A DNA stretch of 64,000 bases from Marinibacterium profundimaris (GCF_002210095.1 NZ_AQQR01000014.1:1-64000), one strand, 5' to 3'. Positions 28,131-37,400 are shown, counted from the first letter of the stretch. Translations and numbers: made by a program. The notes: a model not told the origin generated them from the sequence alone.

Positions 28131-28444
28131 GCGGTCACGCTCCGGGCTGCTTCCGCGCAGTCCGGGGCGCCCCTTCCGGGTCAGGAAGATCCCGGTCCGG
28201 GGACCCTGTGATTGGATCCGATGATTCTCCACCCGCGCCCGGCGCGGTCTGCGCGGGGCATCGGGCTGTCGGGCCCGATGCCCCGGTCACGTTTTCGCCA
28301 GCGCCCGGTCCGGCCCGCTGTCGCGTCGAGGCCCGCAACCGCGGGGCCCAAGGGTAAACAGAGTGTAAATCCGCGCCTGCAACCCCTTGGAATCCCTGAC
28401 CCCGCCTTGTGTCCCACGCGTGGGACACCCGGTCTCTCCGGGAC
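28131..28444. other. Gap between convergent genes, with palindromic element
   Basis: No gene is supported here. The 3' part holds the AACCCCTTG...TGTCCCACGCGTGGGACA element (separate entry), which ends 18 bases before the SIMPL stop. Confidence 0.5.
28381..28427. repeat. Palindromic element, copy 1
   Basis: AACCCCTTGGAATCCCTG (28381-28398) is followed at a fixed distance by TGTCCCACGCGTGGGACA (28410-28427), an 18-base perfect palindrome. A second copy at 52915-52962 keeps both parts and their spacing. Both copies lie just 3' of a minus-strand gene. Confidence 0.8.
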
Positions 28445-29155
28445 TTATTCCGCGATCAGAAAGACCATGTTCACGCTGGCCTCCACGGTGACCTCACCCT
28501 CGGCGATGGGCACCGAAGACCCCCGCGAGGCGGCGGCCATTTCCATCATCATCGGTCGCGGACTGCCGCCCATCTCCTCGATGCGCTGGACCGCGCCCAG
28601 GCTCACGCCGGCGGCCTCGGCATAAAGCTCGGCCTTCGCCCTGGCGTCGGCCACCGCCGCGCGCCGGGCCTCGTTCACCAGCGGCTCGGGGTCCTGGACC
28701 GAGAACTGAAGCCCGCTGAAATCGTTGCCGCCTTCCTCGAGAATGCGGTCCAGAACGTCGCCCAGGCTGGGCAGGTCGCGGATCCGCACGCTGATCGCGT
28801 TGTTGGCCACGAAGCCGGTGATCTCCGCCTCGCCCTCGCTGTAATTCCGGTTCGACCAGACCGGGTTCACCGTCAGCCGCTGCGTCTGGACATCCTCCGG
28901 AGCGATCCCGATCTCTTCCAGTCGCTCCAGTATCGCGGCCACCGAAACCGAAACCTGGCTCATCGCCGCATGCGCCGCGTCGGCCTGTTCGGTCACGCCC
29001 ATGGTGATTGTCGCCGTGTCCGGCGCGGCCGCCACGCGGCCCTCTCCTGTCACACGGATCACGCGCATGTCCTCGCTTGCCTGGGCCATTCCGGCCCCGA
29101 GCCCGAGCACCAGCGCGGCACCCAGCGCGGCAAGTCCGGTCTTAATGCTATGCAT
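28445..29155 (-). CDS. SIMPL (DUF541) domain periplasmic protein
   Basis: The 236-residue product has a signal peptide (LGLGAGMAQA) and a SIMPL/DUF541 fold: MRVIRVTGEGRVAAAPDTAT, then VQTQRLTVNPVWSNRNY and a final VTVEASVNMVFLIAE. The family includes OmpI/BP26-like proteins that oligomerise into channel-like rings; the cell role here is unknown. GGAGGAATGGT precedes ATG 29155. It is divergent from the large bitopic protein at 29341. Confidence 0.85.
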   Translation of the reverse strand: MHSIKTGLAALGAALVLGLGAGMAQASEDMRVIRVTGEGRVAAAPDTATITMGVTEQADAAHAAMSQVSVSVAAILERLEEIGIAPEDVQTQRLTVNPVWSNRNYSEGEAEITGFVANNAISVRIRDLPSLGDVLDRILEEGGNDFSGLQFSVQDPEPLVNEARRAAVADARAKAELYAEAAGVSLGAVQRIEEMGGSPRPMMMEMAAASRGSSVPIAEGEVTVEASVNMVFLIAE

Positions 29156-29340
29156 ACCATTCCTCCGTAGCATTGGACCCTGAACATGGGTTCCGACAGC
29201 GGGTCCGGCAAGGACGCGCCGACAGGAAGCGTCTGCGCGTTTTCCTTTTCCTCGCGGCCGGAAACCATTAAAAAGAGTCACCGAGGTTTGACATGAACCG
29301 GCGCCAGAACCGCCGGTCAGGATGCAGAAGTCATAGCAGT

Positions 29341-32300
29341 ATGAAACCGGGATTTGCGCTCTCTCTGTCGTTCGAGGGACTCACGCTGCTGCACCGCAGC
29401 GCATCAGGCTGGCGTCGTGTGGGCGAGGTGGCCGTGGACACCCCCGACATGGCCGCCGCCATGGACGGGCTGCGCCGCGATGCCGCGGCGCTGTCGCGCA
29501 GCGCCCTGCGCACGAAACTGGTGCTGCCGGATGACCAGATCCGCTATCTGACCATCGACACCGGACCGCTCGATGCCGACGCACGGCGCGAGGCCGCGAT
29601 CCGCGCGCTGGACGGCGCCACCCCCTACGCGGTGGAAGAGCTTGCCTTCGACATCGCGGCCGAGGGACCGAAGACCCATGTCGCCGCCGTCGCCCGCGAA
29701 ACCCTGGACGAGGCCGAAAGCTTCGCGGTGGATCACGGCTTCAACCCCGTCTCCTTCGTCGCCATGCCCGACCCCGCCGCCTTCCCCGGAGAGCCGTTCT
29801 TTGGCGAGACGCGGCAGGCCGGCACCCTACTCGCCCCCGGCGAGACGGTGGAGCCCGACACCGATCCGATCGTCCTGGCAGAGATGAGCGCCGCGCCCGA
29901 AGGCCCGGTGGCCGCCGACGATGCCGCCCCGGTCGAGGACGTGGCCGCGCCCGATCTCCCCGCCGCCGCCCCTGACGCGCCGCGCGAGGCTGCGAAGACC
30001 GACATCCGGACGCCCGAGCCTCCGGCCGCGAAGGACGACGCTCCCGATACGGCCAAGCCCGCCCCGTCCCCCGCCACCTCGCGCCCCCGGGCCGAGCCGG
30101 CGGCCACCTCCGCAACCGGATCATCCGGCCCGGACGGCGGCATGGACAAGGCCCCGACGGCCGCGAAACCGCCGCCGCAACAGGCCCCACTGCCTGCCCA
30201 GCCGCCGACCCCGCCGCCCAACACCCCGTCGGCGCCCAGTGCCGCACGGAACGCCACGGCCTCCGCCCCCCCGACATCGACCGAGGAACAGGACGACACC
30301 GCCGCCGGCTTCGCCTCGCGCCGCAGCCGGGGCCCGGAGCTGCCGGACGATATCACGCTCGCGCCGCGCCCTGCCTCTGCCGAGATCGCCGCGCTGCCCG
30401 AACACCTGCGCACGCCGCCGCCACCCTCGCGCCCCGCGCCCACCGTGGCCGCGCCGCAGGCGCAGGCTCCGGCGCAGCCATTCTCCACGGCCCGCAGCGC
30501 CCCGGCCGCGCCGGTCCGCGCGCCCAGCACGCCGCCCTCCGCCGGTGCTGCCTCGCTTGGCGCCGCCCGCGCCACCCCCCCGCCCGAGGCCGAGCCGCGC
30601 GCGGGCTTCATGAGCCGCCGGCGCGCACAGCCCGCCCCGGCGCAGACCGCGACGCCCGGGCAACCGGCGCGGGACCCGATCCCGCCGATGCCGCAAAGCG
30701 ATGCCGAGCGGATGACCGTTTTCGGCGCCCGCCAGAAAAGCCAGCCCCGCGGCAAACCCCGGTTCCTTGGCCTGATCCTGACGGCGATCCTGCTCGTGGT
30801 GCTGGTCGGCGTCGCCGCCTTTGCCGCGATCTTCAACGACACGCCGGTGAGCGAGTTCTTCAATCGCGGCGCAGAGGATGACGCGCAGGTCGAACAGGCC
30901 GCTTACGCCCCCGCCCCGGCCGAAGGGGCCGAGGGCGAGCCCCCCGCGACGGCGGCGATCGACCCTCGCATCCTCGAGATGGACGCGCAGGTCATCACCT
31001 CCGCTCGCCCCTCCCGGACAGACGACAGCGCGACCGATACGGGGCCCGGGGGTATCTCCACCGACGCGCCTGACATGGCTGCGCCGGGGGTCGGCGACGA
31101 AGACGATCCCACCCTCGGCTCTCAGCCCGATGCCACCGTCGCCGCCAACCGCGACACCGACCCGCTTGACCTTGCCGATACGCTGACCGAGACGGATGCG
31201 GCCGTGCTTGACGCCCTGGGCGCCGCAGAAGAGGCCGCCGCGAACGCCGAAGCGATCGACATGGCCACCGCCGGGGCCACCCAAGATGCCGAAACCGACC
31301 CCGAAGCCCTGGCCGACGCACCGCTCGCCGGGCCTGACGGCGCGGGCTCAGCCAGCGGCGCCACGGACGAAACCGGGGGCACAAGCCCCGCCGCCTATGC
31401 CGCCACCGGCATCTGGAGCAATGCGCCCGCCCGGCCCGAAACGCCGGGGGTGATCCCGCTGGACGACGTCTTTGTCGCCTCGATCGACGGCGCGACACTG
31501 ACCCAGGATGCGCTCGCCCTGCCCGCGGCGAAAAGCTACGCGACCGACGAGTCCCCCAACGGCGTGGCCTCGCCCGCCGGGCCGGGCATCGCCTTCGAGC
31601 TGGACGCGCTCAGCCTGGTGGACCCCTCGCCCGAGGGCACGGTCACGCCGGACGGCATCCTGGTCTACCTGGGCCAGCCCGCCGTCGTGCCGCCGCCGAC
31701 CCCGCCGCGCATCGAAAGCGTCGAGGCCGAGGAACCGCTGGAACCGGTGCTGCCCGCCAAGCGTCCGCGCAACCGGCCCGAGGACCTGGTCGACAATGCC
31801 GAACGCGCGCGGCTGGGCGGCCTGACGCTGGAAGAGCTGGGCGGCCTGCGCCCCCGCGAACGCCCCTACGAGCCCGAGCTGCCCGCCGCCGAGGAAGAGC
31901 CCGCCGCGGAAGAAACGCCCGAGGCTCCCGAAGTCGCCGAGGAAGAGCCGGATTACATCCCGCTGGGCCCCAACGAGATGCACCTGGCGGCCAAGAAGCC
32001 CCAGGCACGGCCGGGCAATTTCGCCCGAACGGTGGCCGCTGCCCGTGCGCCCGCGCAGCGCCAGGCCAATGCCTCGGCCGGGCCGGCGGCCGGCGCCTCG
32101 ACCGCAACGACATTCGCCACGCCCTCGTCGACGAACCGCAATGCCCCGGCCGTGCCGCGCAACCAGACCGCGCGCCCGACCGGCCCGACGCCGGCCACGG
32201 TGGCCAAGCAGGCCACGATCAAGAACGCGATCAACCTGCGGCAGGTGAACCTGATCGGAGTCTACGGCACGCCGTCGAACCGCCGCGCACTGGTGCGGCT

Positions 32301-32433
32301 GTCGTCGGGACGCTACCGCAAGGTGCAGGTGGGCGACCGGATCGACGGCGGCCAGGTCGTGGCCATTGGCGACAGCGAGTTGCGCTATCAGAAGGGCGGC
32401 CGCAGCGTGATCCTCAAGATGCCGCGCGGCTGA
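29341..32433 (+). CDS. Large bitopic protein; resembles a GspL/PilM-type head fused to a GspC/PilP-type tail
   Basis: The 1030-residue product has four parts. Residues 1-160 look like the actin-like cytoplasmic domain of type II secretion/type IV pilus GspL/PilM proteins (LVLPDDQIRYLTIDTG, AIRALDGATPYAVEELAFDI). Residues ~180-470 are Pro/Ala/Glu-rich and disordered. One membrane helix follows (FLGLILTAILLVVLVGVAAF, near 480-500), then ~450 acidic, low-complexity residues. The last ~75 residues (INLRQVNLIGVYGTPSNRRA, VRLSSGRYRKVQVGDRIDGG, VVAIGDSELRYQKGG) resemble the GspC/PilP pilot region. Similarity is by eye. No other secretion genes are adjacent. ATG 29341 was chosen over an in-frame upstream start (29293) because family-like sequence starts there. 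Confidence 0.6.
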   Translation: MKPGFALSLSFEGLTLLHRSASGWRRVGEVAVDTPDMAAAMDGLRRDAAALSRSALRTKLVLPDDQIRYLTIDTGPLDADARREAAIRALDGATPYAVEELAFDIAAEGPKTHVAAVARETLDEAESFAVDHGFNPVSFVAMPDPAAFPGEPFFGETRQAGTLLAPGETVEPDTDPIVLAEMSAAPEGPVAADDAAPVEDVAAPDLPAAAPDAPREAAKTDIRTPEPPAAKDDAPDTAKPAPSPATSRPRAEPAATSATGSSGPDGGMDKAPTAAKPPPQQAPLPAQPPTPPPNTPSAPSAARNATASAPPTSTEEQDDTAAGFASRRSRGPELPDDITLAPRPASAEIAALPEHLRTPPPPSRPAPTVAAPQAQAPAQPFSTARSAPAAPVRAPSTPPSAGAASLGAARATPPPEAEPRAGFMSRRRAQPAPAQTATPGQPARDPIPPMPQSDAERMTVFGARQKSQPRGKPRFLGLILTAILLVVLVGVAAFAAIFNDTPVSEFFNRGAEDDAQVEQAAYAPAPAEGAEGEPPATAAIDPRILEMDAQVITSARPSRTDDSATDTGPGGISTDAPDMAAPGVGDEDDPTLGSQPDATVAANRDTDPLDLADTLTETDAAVLDALGAAEEAAANAEAIDMATAGATQDAETDPEALADAPLAGPDGAGSASGATDETGGTSPAAYAATGIWSNAPARPETPGVIPLDDVFVASIDGATLTQDALALPAAKSYATDESPNGVASPAGPGIAFELDALSLVDPSPEGTVTPDGILVYLGQPAVVPPPTPPRIESVEAEEPLEPVLPAKRPRNRPEDLVDNAERARLGGLTLEELGGLRPRERPYEPELPAAEEEPAAEETPEAPEVAEEEPDYIPLGPNEMHLAAKKPQARPGNFARTVAAARAPAQRQANASAGPAAGASTATTFATPSSTNRNAPAVPRNQTARPTGPTPATVAKQATIKNAINLRQVNLIGVYGTPSNRRALVRLSSGRYRKVQVGDRIDGGQVVAIGDSELRYQKGGRSVILKMPRG

Positions 32434-32765
32434 CCCCTCGCCTCGAAGCCGATCCTCCCGGGAAAAGCCGGCGCCGAAGCGGCGAGCAGCAGATATGCGC
32501 GCGTCTGACCCGGACCCGCAGGATGGATCCCCCAGGCGTTGCGGATCCCGTCTAGGGTACCACCCGCCCAGGCCAGCACCGGCGGCGCCTCTGTCAAGAA
32601 CAGCACCCCCGGAGGCCCCTAGGTGCCGGAAGGTCCTGTGCCCGGCATCAGCACCTCCAGACCCATGGACATCTGACGCGAAAGCGCCCGGCGAAGGGAT
32701 CCGCCGGGCGTCTGCATCGGTCGCGCGGGCAGCGTCAAGCGTGCCCTGAAGCCCTCAGGCTGGCG
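32434..32765. other. Gap between convergent genes
   Basis: No gene is supported in these 332 bases. The only structure is the hairpin at 32685-32710. Confidence 0.5.
32685..32710 (-). terminator. Hairpin after hppD, possible terminator
   Basis: CGCCCGGCG (32685-32693) and CGCCGGGCG (32702-32710) form a perfect 9-bp stem with an 8-base loop. On the minus strand it is followed by CTTTCG, a weak T stretch, 56 bases after the hppD stop. Confidence 0.45.
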
Positions 32766-33860
32766 TCACTCGGCGGCGAGTTCTCCGCTGTCGATCTGCT
32801 CCTGCTCGATCGACTCGAAAAGCGCCTTGAAGTTGCCCTCGCCGAACCCGTCATCGCCCTTGCGCTGGATGAACTCGAAGAAGATCGGCCCGATCACGGT
32901 TTTCGAGAAGATCTGCAGCAGGATCTTCGTCTCGCCCCCGTCCACGACCCCTTCGCCGTCGATCAGGATGCCGTGTTTCTTCATCCGCTCCAGCGGCTCG
33001 TCATGGTTGTGCACCCGCTCGCGCGAGGCCTCGTAATAGGCGTCGTTCGGCCCCGGCATGAAGGCGATGCCCTTTTCGGAAATCGCATCCACGCTGTCGT
33101 AGATGTTGTCCGAGCCCACCGCGATATGCTGGATCCCCTCGCCCTTGTACTTCTTCAGGTAGGCCACGATCTGACCGGTCTCGCCGCGGTCCTCGTTGAT
33201 CGGGATGCGGATGCGGCCACAGGGCGAGGTCAGCGCGCGGCTGAACAGGCCGGTGAACTTGCCCTCGATGTCGAAAAAGCGGATTTCGCGGAAGTTGAAC
33301 AGATCCCCGTAGAAACGGAACCACTTGTCCATGTTGCCCTTGAAGACATTGTGCGTGAGGTGATCGAGGTAGTAGAAGCCCACGCCACGCGGCTTCGACT
33401 GGGCCAGCCATTCGAACTCGGTGTTGTAGGGCGAGGTCTCGTAATACTGGTCGATGAAATAGATCAGCGAGCCGCCGATCCCCTTGATCGCGGGCACGTC
33501 CATCGTCTTGTCGGCGCCCTCGTAGGGCTCGGCCCCCTTGGACACGGCATGATCGAAGGCGGCCTGCGCATCCACCACGCGCCAGCCCATCGAGGGCGCG
33601 CAAGGTCCGTGTTCCTCGACGAAGCGGGCGGCAAAGCTGCCCGGCTCGGCGTTCAGGATGTAGGTGATGTCGCCCTGCTGCCAGAGCTCGACGGCCTTCT
33701 CCCTGTGGCGGCCGACGAGCGCATAGCCCATGCGGGTGAAGAGATCGCGCAGCTCCTGCGGATCGGGATGGGCGAATTCGACGAATTCGAACCCGTCGGT
33801 GCCGGCGGGGTTCTCGGCGGTGATCTTCGATTTCGGGGCGTCATGCGGGAAAGGTCCCAT
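32766..33860 (-). CDS. hppD: 4-hydroxyphenylpyruvate dioxygenase
   Basis: This 364-residue Fe(II) enzyme turns 4-hydroxyphenylpyruvate into homogentisate in tyrosine breakdown. Iron ligands are His in YYLDHLTHNV (about 167), His in GIQHIAVGS (about 245) and Glu in IFFEFIQRKG (about 329). Two vicinal-oxygen-chelate halves and normal length are seen; SRALTSPCGRIRIPINED and LKKYKGEGIQHIA are family-typical. CAGGAGGAGACCTC decides the start at 33860. It is divergent from an Lrp-type regulator. Confidence 0.95.
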   Translation of the reverse strand: MGPFPHDAPKSKITAENPAGTDGFEFVEFAHPDPQELRDLFTRMGYALVGRHREKAVELWQQGDITYILNAEPGSFAARFVEEHGPCAPSMGWRVVDAQAAFDHAVSKGAEPYEGADKTMDVPAIKGIGGSLIYFIDQYYETSPYNTEFEWLAQSKPRGVGFYYLDHLTHNVFKGNMDKWFRFYGDLFNFREIRFFDIEGKFTGLFSRALTSPCGRIRIPINEDRGETGQIVAYLKKYKGEGIQHIAVGSDNIYDSVDAISEKGIAFMPGPNDAYYEASRERVHNHDEPLERMKKHGILIDGEGVVDGGETKILLQIFSKTVIGPIFFEFIQRKGDDGFGEGNFKALFESIEQEQIDSGELAAE

Positions 33861-33949
33861 GAGGTCTCCTCCTGAGGCGGCGCGCACCTTCGGCGGGCGG
33901 GCGCGCAATTTGATGTCATTTGAGATAAGAATAGGCCGACTTTCGTGGC

Positions 33950-33963
33950 GAATGTGCGCATTC
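33950..33963. promoter_or_regulatory. Candidate operator between hppD and the Lrp-type gene
   Basis: GAATG-TGCG-CATTC (33950-33963) is an inverted repeat in the 140-base divergent region, next to AT-rich promoter-like sequence TTTGATGTCATTTGAGATAA. It is the best candidate binding site for the neighbouring Lrp-family regulator (inference). Confidence 0.4.
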
Positions 33964-34000
33964 TTCATGGCTGTTTCAGGGAACGGCGCTTAAACTGCGC

Positions 34001-34489
34001 ATGGAACCCATCAGACATACGGTTTTCGCGCACATGCTCGATCCGACCGACACACGGCTTCTTGCCGCCCTGCAGAAGGATGCGCACCTGACCGCGCAGC
34101 AGCTGGGCGAGCTGCTGAACCTCTCGCCCAGCCAGGCCGGCCGCCGCCGCCAGAGGCTGGAGGCCGAAGGCTATATCCAGGGCTATTCCGCCCGGCTGGA
34201 CCCGGCGCGGCTGGGCCTTGCGGTGCAGGGCTTCGTGCAGGTGCAGCTGGCGCGCCACGGGCCGGAACAGTCGCAAAGCTTCGCGCGGCTGATCGGCACC
34301 CGCCCCGAGATCACCAGTGCCTGGACGATGACCGGAGAGGCCGATTACCTGCTGCGCGTCTTCTGTCCCGACCTGGGCGCGCTGAACACCCTGCTGCACG
34401 AAGTGCTGCTGACCCATCCGGCCGTGGCCCGTGTGCAAAGCCAGATCGTCATGGATCAGCTCAAACGCGACGCGCCGCTGCCCACCTGA
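34001..34489 (+). CDS. Lrp/AsnC-family transcriptional regulator
   Basis: The 162-residue product has an N-terminal helix-turn-helix (LLAALQKDAHLTAQQLGELL then LSPSQAGRRRQRLEAEGYI) and a C-terminal RAM effector domain (ITSAWTMTGEADYLLRVFCP). Divergence from hppD suggests control of tyrosine or phenylalanine breakdown, with the amino acid as effector (inference). Start is uncertain: ATG 34001 is used, but ATG 34034 (MLDPTDTRLLAAL) matches the usual family start; neither has a strong RBS. Confidence 0.88.
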   Translation: MEPIRHTVFAHMLDPTDTRLLAALQKDAHLTAQQLGELLNLSPSQAGRRRQRLEAEGYIQGYSARLDPARLGLAVQGFVQVQLARHGPEQSQSFARLIGTRPEITSAWTMTGEADYLLRVFCPDLGALNTLLHEVLLTHPAVARVQSQIVMDQLKRDAPLPT

Positions 34490-34513
34490 GACGCCACGAA
34501 AGGACCAAAGCTC

Positions 34514-36412
34514 ATGGATACCTTCCTCTACCAGGCCACGGTCTACCTGGCGACGGCCGTGCTGGCCGTGCCCATAGCCGCGCGGCTGGGACTGGGGTCG
34601 GTTCTGGGCTACCTGGCGGCCGGGATCATCGTGGGCCCGGTGCTGGGGCTGGTGGGGTCCGAGACCCAGGATATCCAGCATGTGGCCGAATTCGGCGTCG
34701 TCATGATGCTGTTCCTGATCGGGCTCGAACTTGACCCGCGCACGCTGTGGAACATGCGGAGCAAGCTGATGGGGCTGGGCGGTCCGCAGGTGGTCCTGAC
34801 GGCGCTGGCGCTGATGGGCGTGGCCATCGCCTTCGGCCAGGGCTGGGCGCCCGCGCTGGCCATCGGGCTGACGCTGGCCCTGTCCTCGACCGCGATCGTG
34901 CTGCAGACCCTGTCGGAAAAGGGGCTGACCCAGACCCAGGGCGGGCGCAGCGTCTTTTCCGTGCTGCTGACGCAGGATGTCGCGGTGATCCCGATCCTGG
35001 CCTTCATGCCGCTGCTGGCCGCGCCAGCGGTGCACCAGGGCCCGGCGCAGCGCGCGCGGGTGTCCGAGACCGGCAATGTCGAGGTCACCGGCCACGAGGC
35101 CGCGCATCACGGGCCCGACCTGTCGCTGGTCGAGGGGCTGCCGGGCTGGGGCGTGACGCTGGTGACGCTGGGCGCCGTGGTGGCGGTGATCCTGGCCGGG
35201 ATCTACCTGGTGCGGCCGCTGTTCCACTACATCTACGTCTCGCGCCTGCGCGAGATGCACACCGCGCTGGCGCTGCTGATCGTGGTCGGCATCGCCTTCC
35301 TGATGACGCTGGTCGGCCTTTCGCCCGCGCTCGGCACCTTTCTGGCGGGCGTGGTGCTGGCCAACAGCGAATTCAAGCACGAGATGGAAAGCGACCTCGA
35401 GCCCTTCAAGGGGCTGTTGCTGGGGCTGTTCTTCATCACCGTGGGCGCGGGAATCCAGTTTGGCGTGCTCTTCGGCGATCCGCTGCGGATCCTCGGCATG
35501 ACGCTGCTGCTGATCGTGGCCAAGGGGGCGATCCTCTATGTCCTGGGCCGCGCCTTCGGGCTGCGCGGCCGGCACCTGTGGCTCTTTACCCTGTCACTGG
35601 CGCAGGCCGGCGAATTCGGCTTTGTGCTGCTGTCGTTCTCCCTGCAGCAGCAGGTCGTCACCGCCGCCGTGGCCGAGACGCTGCTGCTGGTGGTGGCGCT
35701 GTCCATGCTGATCACGCCGGCGCTGTTCATCCTGTACGATCAGCTCTCGCGGCGGATGGCCGACACCAAGACCCCGGTGGAGCCCGACCCGATCGACATC
35801 GAGGGGCCGGTGATCATCGCCGGCATCGGGCGCTTCGGGCAGATCGTGAACCGGCTGGTACAGGCCAGCGGGATCCAGACCGTGGTGCTGGACCACGACA
35901 TGGAGACGATCCAGCTGATGCGCCGCTTCGGCTTCAAGGGCTTCCTCGGCGATCCGACGCGGCCCGAACTGCTGAAGGCGGCCGGGCTGGACAAGGCGAA
36001 GATCCTGGTGGCGGCGATGGACGACGCCAAGAAGGTGACGCAGCTGGTGGCCTATGCCCGCAAGGAACGGCCCGATCTGCACATCATCGCCCGCGCCTAT
36101 GATCGCAACCAAGTCTATGAACTCTATCGCGCCGGCGCCAACGACATCGTGCGCGAGATGTTCGACAGCAGCCTGCGGGCCGGGCGCTACGTGCTGGAGA
36201 ACGCCGGGTTGACCGAGTTCGAGGCCGCGGCGGCCGAGCAGACCTTCTACGCCCATGACCGCCAGACCGTGCGCGAGCTGGCCGAGCTGTGGGATCCCGC
36301 GGTGCCGACAACGCAGAACGCGGCCTACATCGCCCGCGCCCGGGAGCTGCAGAAGGACCTGGAGACGGCTCTGATGACCCGGGCAAGCGAGACCGACAAG
36401 AAAAGCGCGTAG
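34514..36412 (+). CDS. Kef-type monovalent cation:proton antiporter with RCK domain
   Basis: The 632-residue product is a CPA2 antiporter of the KefB/KefC type. The membrane part (about 1-400, roughly 12 helices) has the discontinuous-helix signature LALSSTAIVLQTLSEKG and LGTFLAGVVLANSEFKHEME. The cytoplasmic RCK/TrkA-N domain (about 415-530) begins IIAGIGRFGQIVNRLVQASG, a nucleotide-binding Rossmann glycine motif. It would exchange K+ or Na+ for protons, gated by a nucleotide or glutathione ligand. A 40-residue insert near 170-210 lies between helices. RBS GAAAGGACC precedes ATG 34514. Confidence 0.92.
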   Translation: MDTFLYQATVYLATAVLAVPIAARLGLGSVLGYLAAGIIVGPVLGLVGSETQDIQHVAEFGVVMMLFLIGLELDPRTLWNMRSKLMGLGGPQVVLTALALMGVAIAFGQGWAPALAIGLTLALSSTAIVLQTLSEKGLTQTQGGRSVFSVLLTQDVAVIPILAFMPLLAAPAVHQGPAQRARVSETGNVEVTGHEAAHHGPDLSLVEGLPGWGVTLVTLGAVVAVILAGIYLVRPLFHYIYVSRLREMHTALALLIVVGIAFLMTLVGLSPALGTFLAGVVLANSEFKHEMESDLEPFKGLLLGLFFITVGAGIQFGVLFGDPLRILGMTLLLIVAKGAILYVLGRAFGLRGRHLWLFTLSLAQAGEFGFVLLSFSLQQQVVTAAVAETLLLVVALSMLITPALFILYDQLSRRMADTKTPVEPDPIDIEGPVIIAGIGRFGQIVNRLVQASGIQTVVLDHDMETIQLMRRFGFKGFLGDPTRPELLKAAGLDKAKILVAAMDDAKKVTQLVAYARKERPDLHIIARAYDRNQVYELYRAGANDIVREMFDSSLRAGRYVLENAGLTEFEAAAAEQTFYAHDRQTVRELAELWDPAVPTTQNAAYIARARELQKDLETALMTRASETDKKSA

Positions 36413-36473
36413 GCGGGCCGACCGGGGGGCCGTGCCCTGCTGCGGGTGGTTCGCGCGTGGCAGGTGTCGGATC

Positions 36474-36498
36474 GAGGTATTTGGACAAAGGTGAAGAC
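36474..36498 (+). repeat. GGAGGTATTT-type repeat, copy 2
   Basis: GAGGTATTTGGACAAAGGTG followed by AAGAC, a diverged copy of the element seen six times in the window. It lies after the Kef-type gene stop (36412). Confidence 0.55.
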
Positions 36499-36549
36499 AG
36501 GGGGACGGTGCACCTGCCCGGAGGGCGTCCCCGCGGCAGGCGCCGTGTC

Positions 36550-36574
36550 GGAGTATTTGTCTCCAAGAAGAAGC
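36550..36574 (+). repeat. GGAGGTATTT-type repeat, copy 3
   Basis: GGAGTATTTGTCTCCAAGAA followed by GAAGC, in direct orientation to copy 2 and 50 bases after it, in the gap before the OmpV-like gene. Confidence 0.6.
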
Positions 36575-36611
36575 AGGGGGCCCTGTGCCGGGGGCCGAGG
36601 GGCATGCTCTA

Positions 36612-37400
36612 CTACCAGGCGCGGGCGACGCCGATGCCGACGTACAGCTGATCGCGGTCGAGGGTGACGGGGCTCGTGCCCGCCTCGTCCAGCATGTAGG
36701 AATAGAGCACCCCTGCGCCGACGGCCCATTTCTTGCTGACCGGCTGCACGAACACCGCCATGGCGCGCAGGTCGCGCCATCCGGAGGTGGCCGCAAAGAC
36801 CGGCAGGCCGCTGGCGGCCGAGCCGGCGTCGTCCACCGAGAAATAGGTGTCCATGTAGTCGTCCGAGGCCCAGGAGCCGGCCAGGCTAAGCCCCAGCGCG
36901 CCGTATTTGCCGACCGGCAGCCAGCGGCGCACGCCGAAATCGGCCACAAGCCCGCCATGGGATCCGGTCACGTCCTGCAGCACGCCCGCACCAAAGCGCA
37001 GCCGGTCGCGCGGATCCGGGCCGCCGATCTGGTAGCCAAGGAAGCCGCCCAGGCCGACAGACATGTCGATCTCGGGCAGTGCGGCCACCTGGGGGTCGTC
37101 CACGTTGCGGCGGCCGAACCGCAGGATCCCGGCCGGGCCGGCCTGCCAGCGGGGATCGTCCACGAGGTTGATCGAGAGGTAATTGGCCTGAAGGCTGATG
37201 TAGCGGCGGCCGAAATTCATCTGCGCCGCCGGGACCACGGCGGCCACCCGGTCGTCCGAGCCGAAGTATTGCGGCCCGGTCCCGACACCCAGCATGGCGA
37301 AATCGGGGAAGTTCGGCAGGTTCAGCAGCGGGCTTTCGGCGATCGCCGGCGGCGTGGTTGCGGCCAGCGCCAGCGCCGCGAGGATGGACCGGATACGCAT
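36612..37400 (-). CDS. MipA/OmpV-family outer-membrane beta-barrel protein
   Basis: The 262-residue product has a signal peptide (LALAATTPPAIA) and an MipA/OmpV-like beta barrel: FAMLGVGTGPQYFGSDDRVA, then RRYISLQANYLSINLVDDPR and a C-terminal RDQLYVGIGVARAW ending in an aromatic residue, as outer-membrane proteins do. MipA-like proteins scaffold murein synthesis enzymes or resist antimicrobial peptides; the role here is unknown. Start at 37400 is set by the signal peptide. It converges on the Kef gene. Confidence 0.85.
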   Translation of the reverse strand: MRIRSILAALALAATTPPAIAESPLLNLPNFPDFAMLGVGTGPQYFGSDDRVAAVVPAAQMNFGRRYISLQANYLSINLVDDPRWQAGPAGILRFGRRNVDDPQVAALPEIDMSVGLGGFLGYQIGGPDPRDRLRFGAGVLQDVTGSHGGLVADFGVRRWLPVGKYGALGLSLAGSWASDDYMDTYFSVDDAGSAASGLPVFAATSGWRDLRAMAVFVQPVSKKWAVGAGVLYSYMLDEAGTSPVTLDRDQLYVGIGVARAW

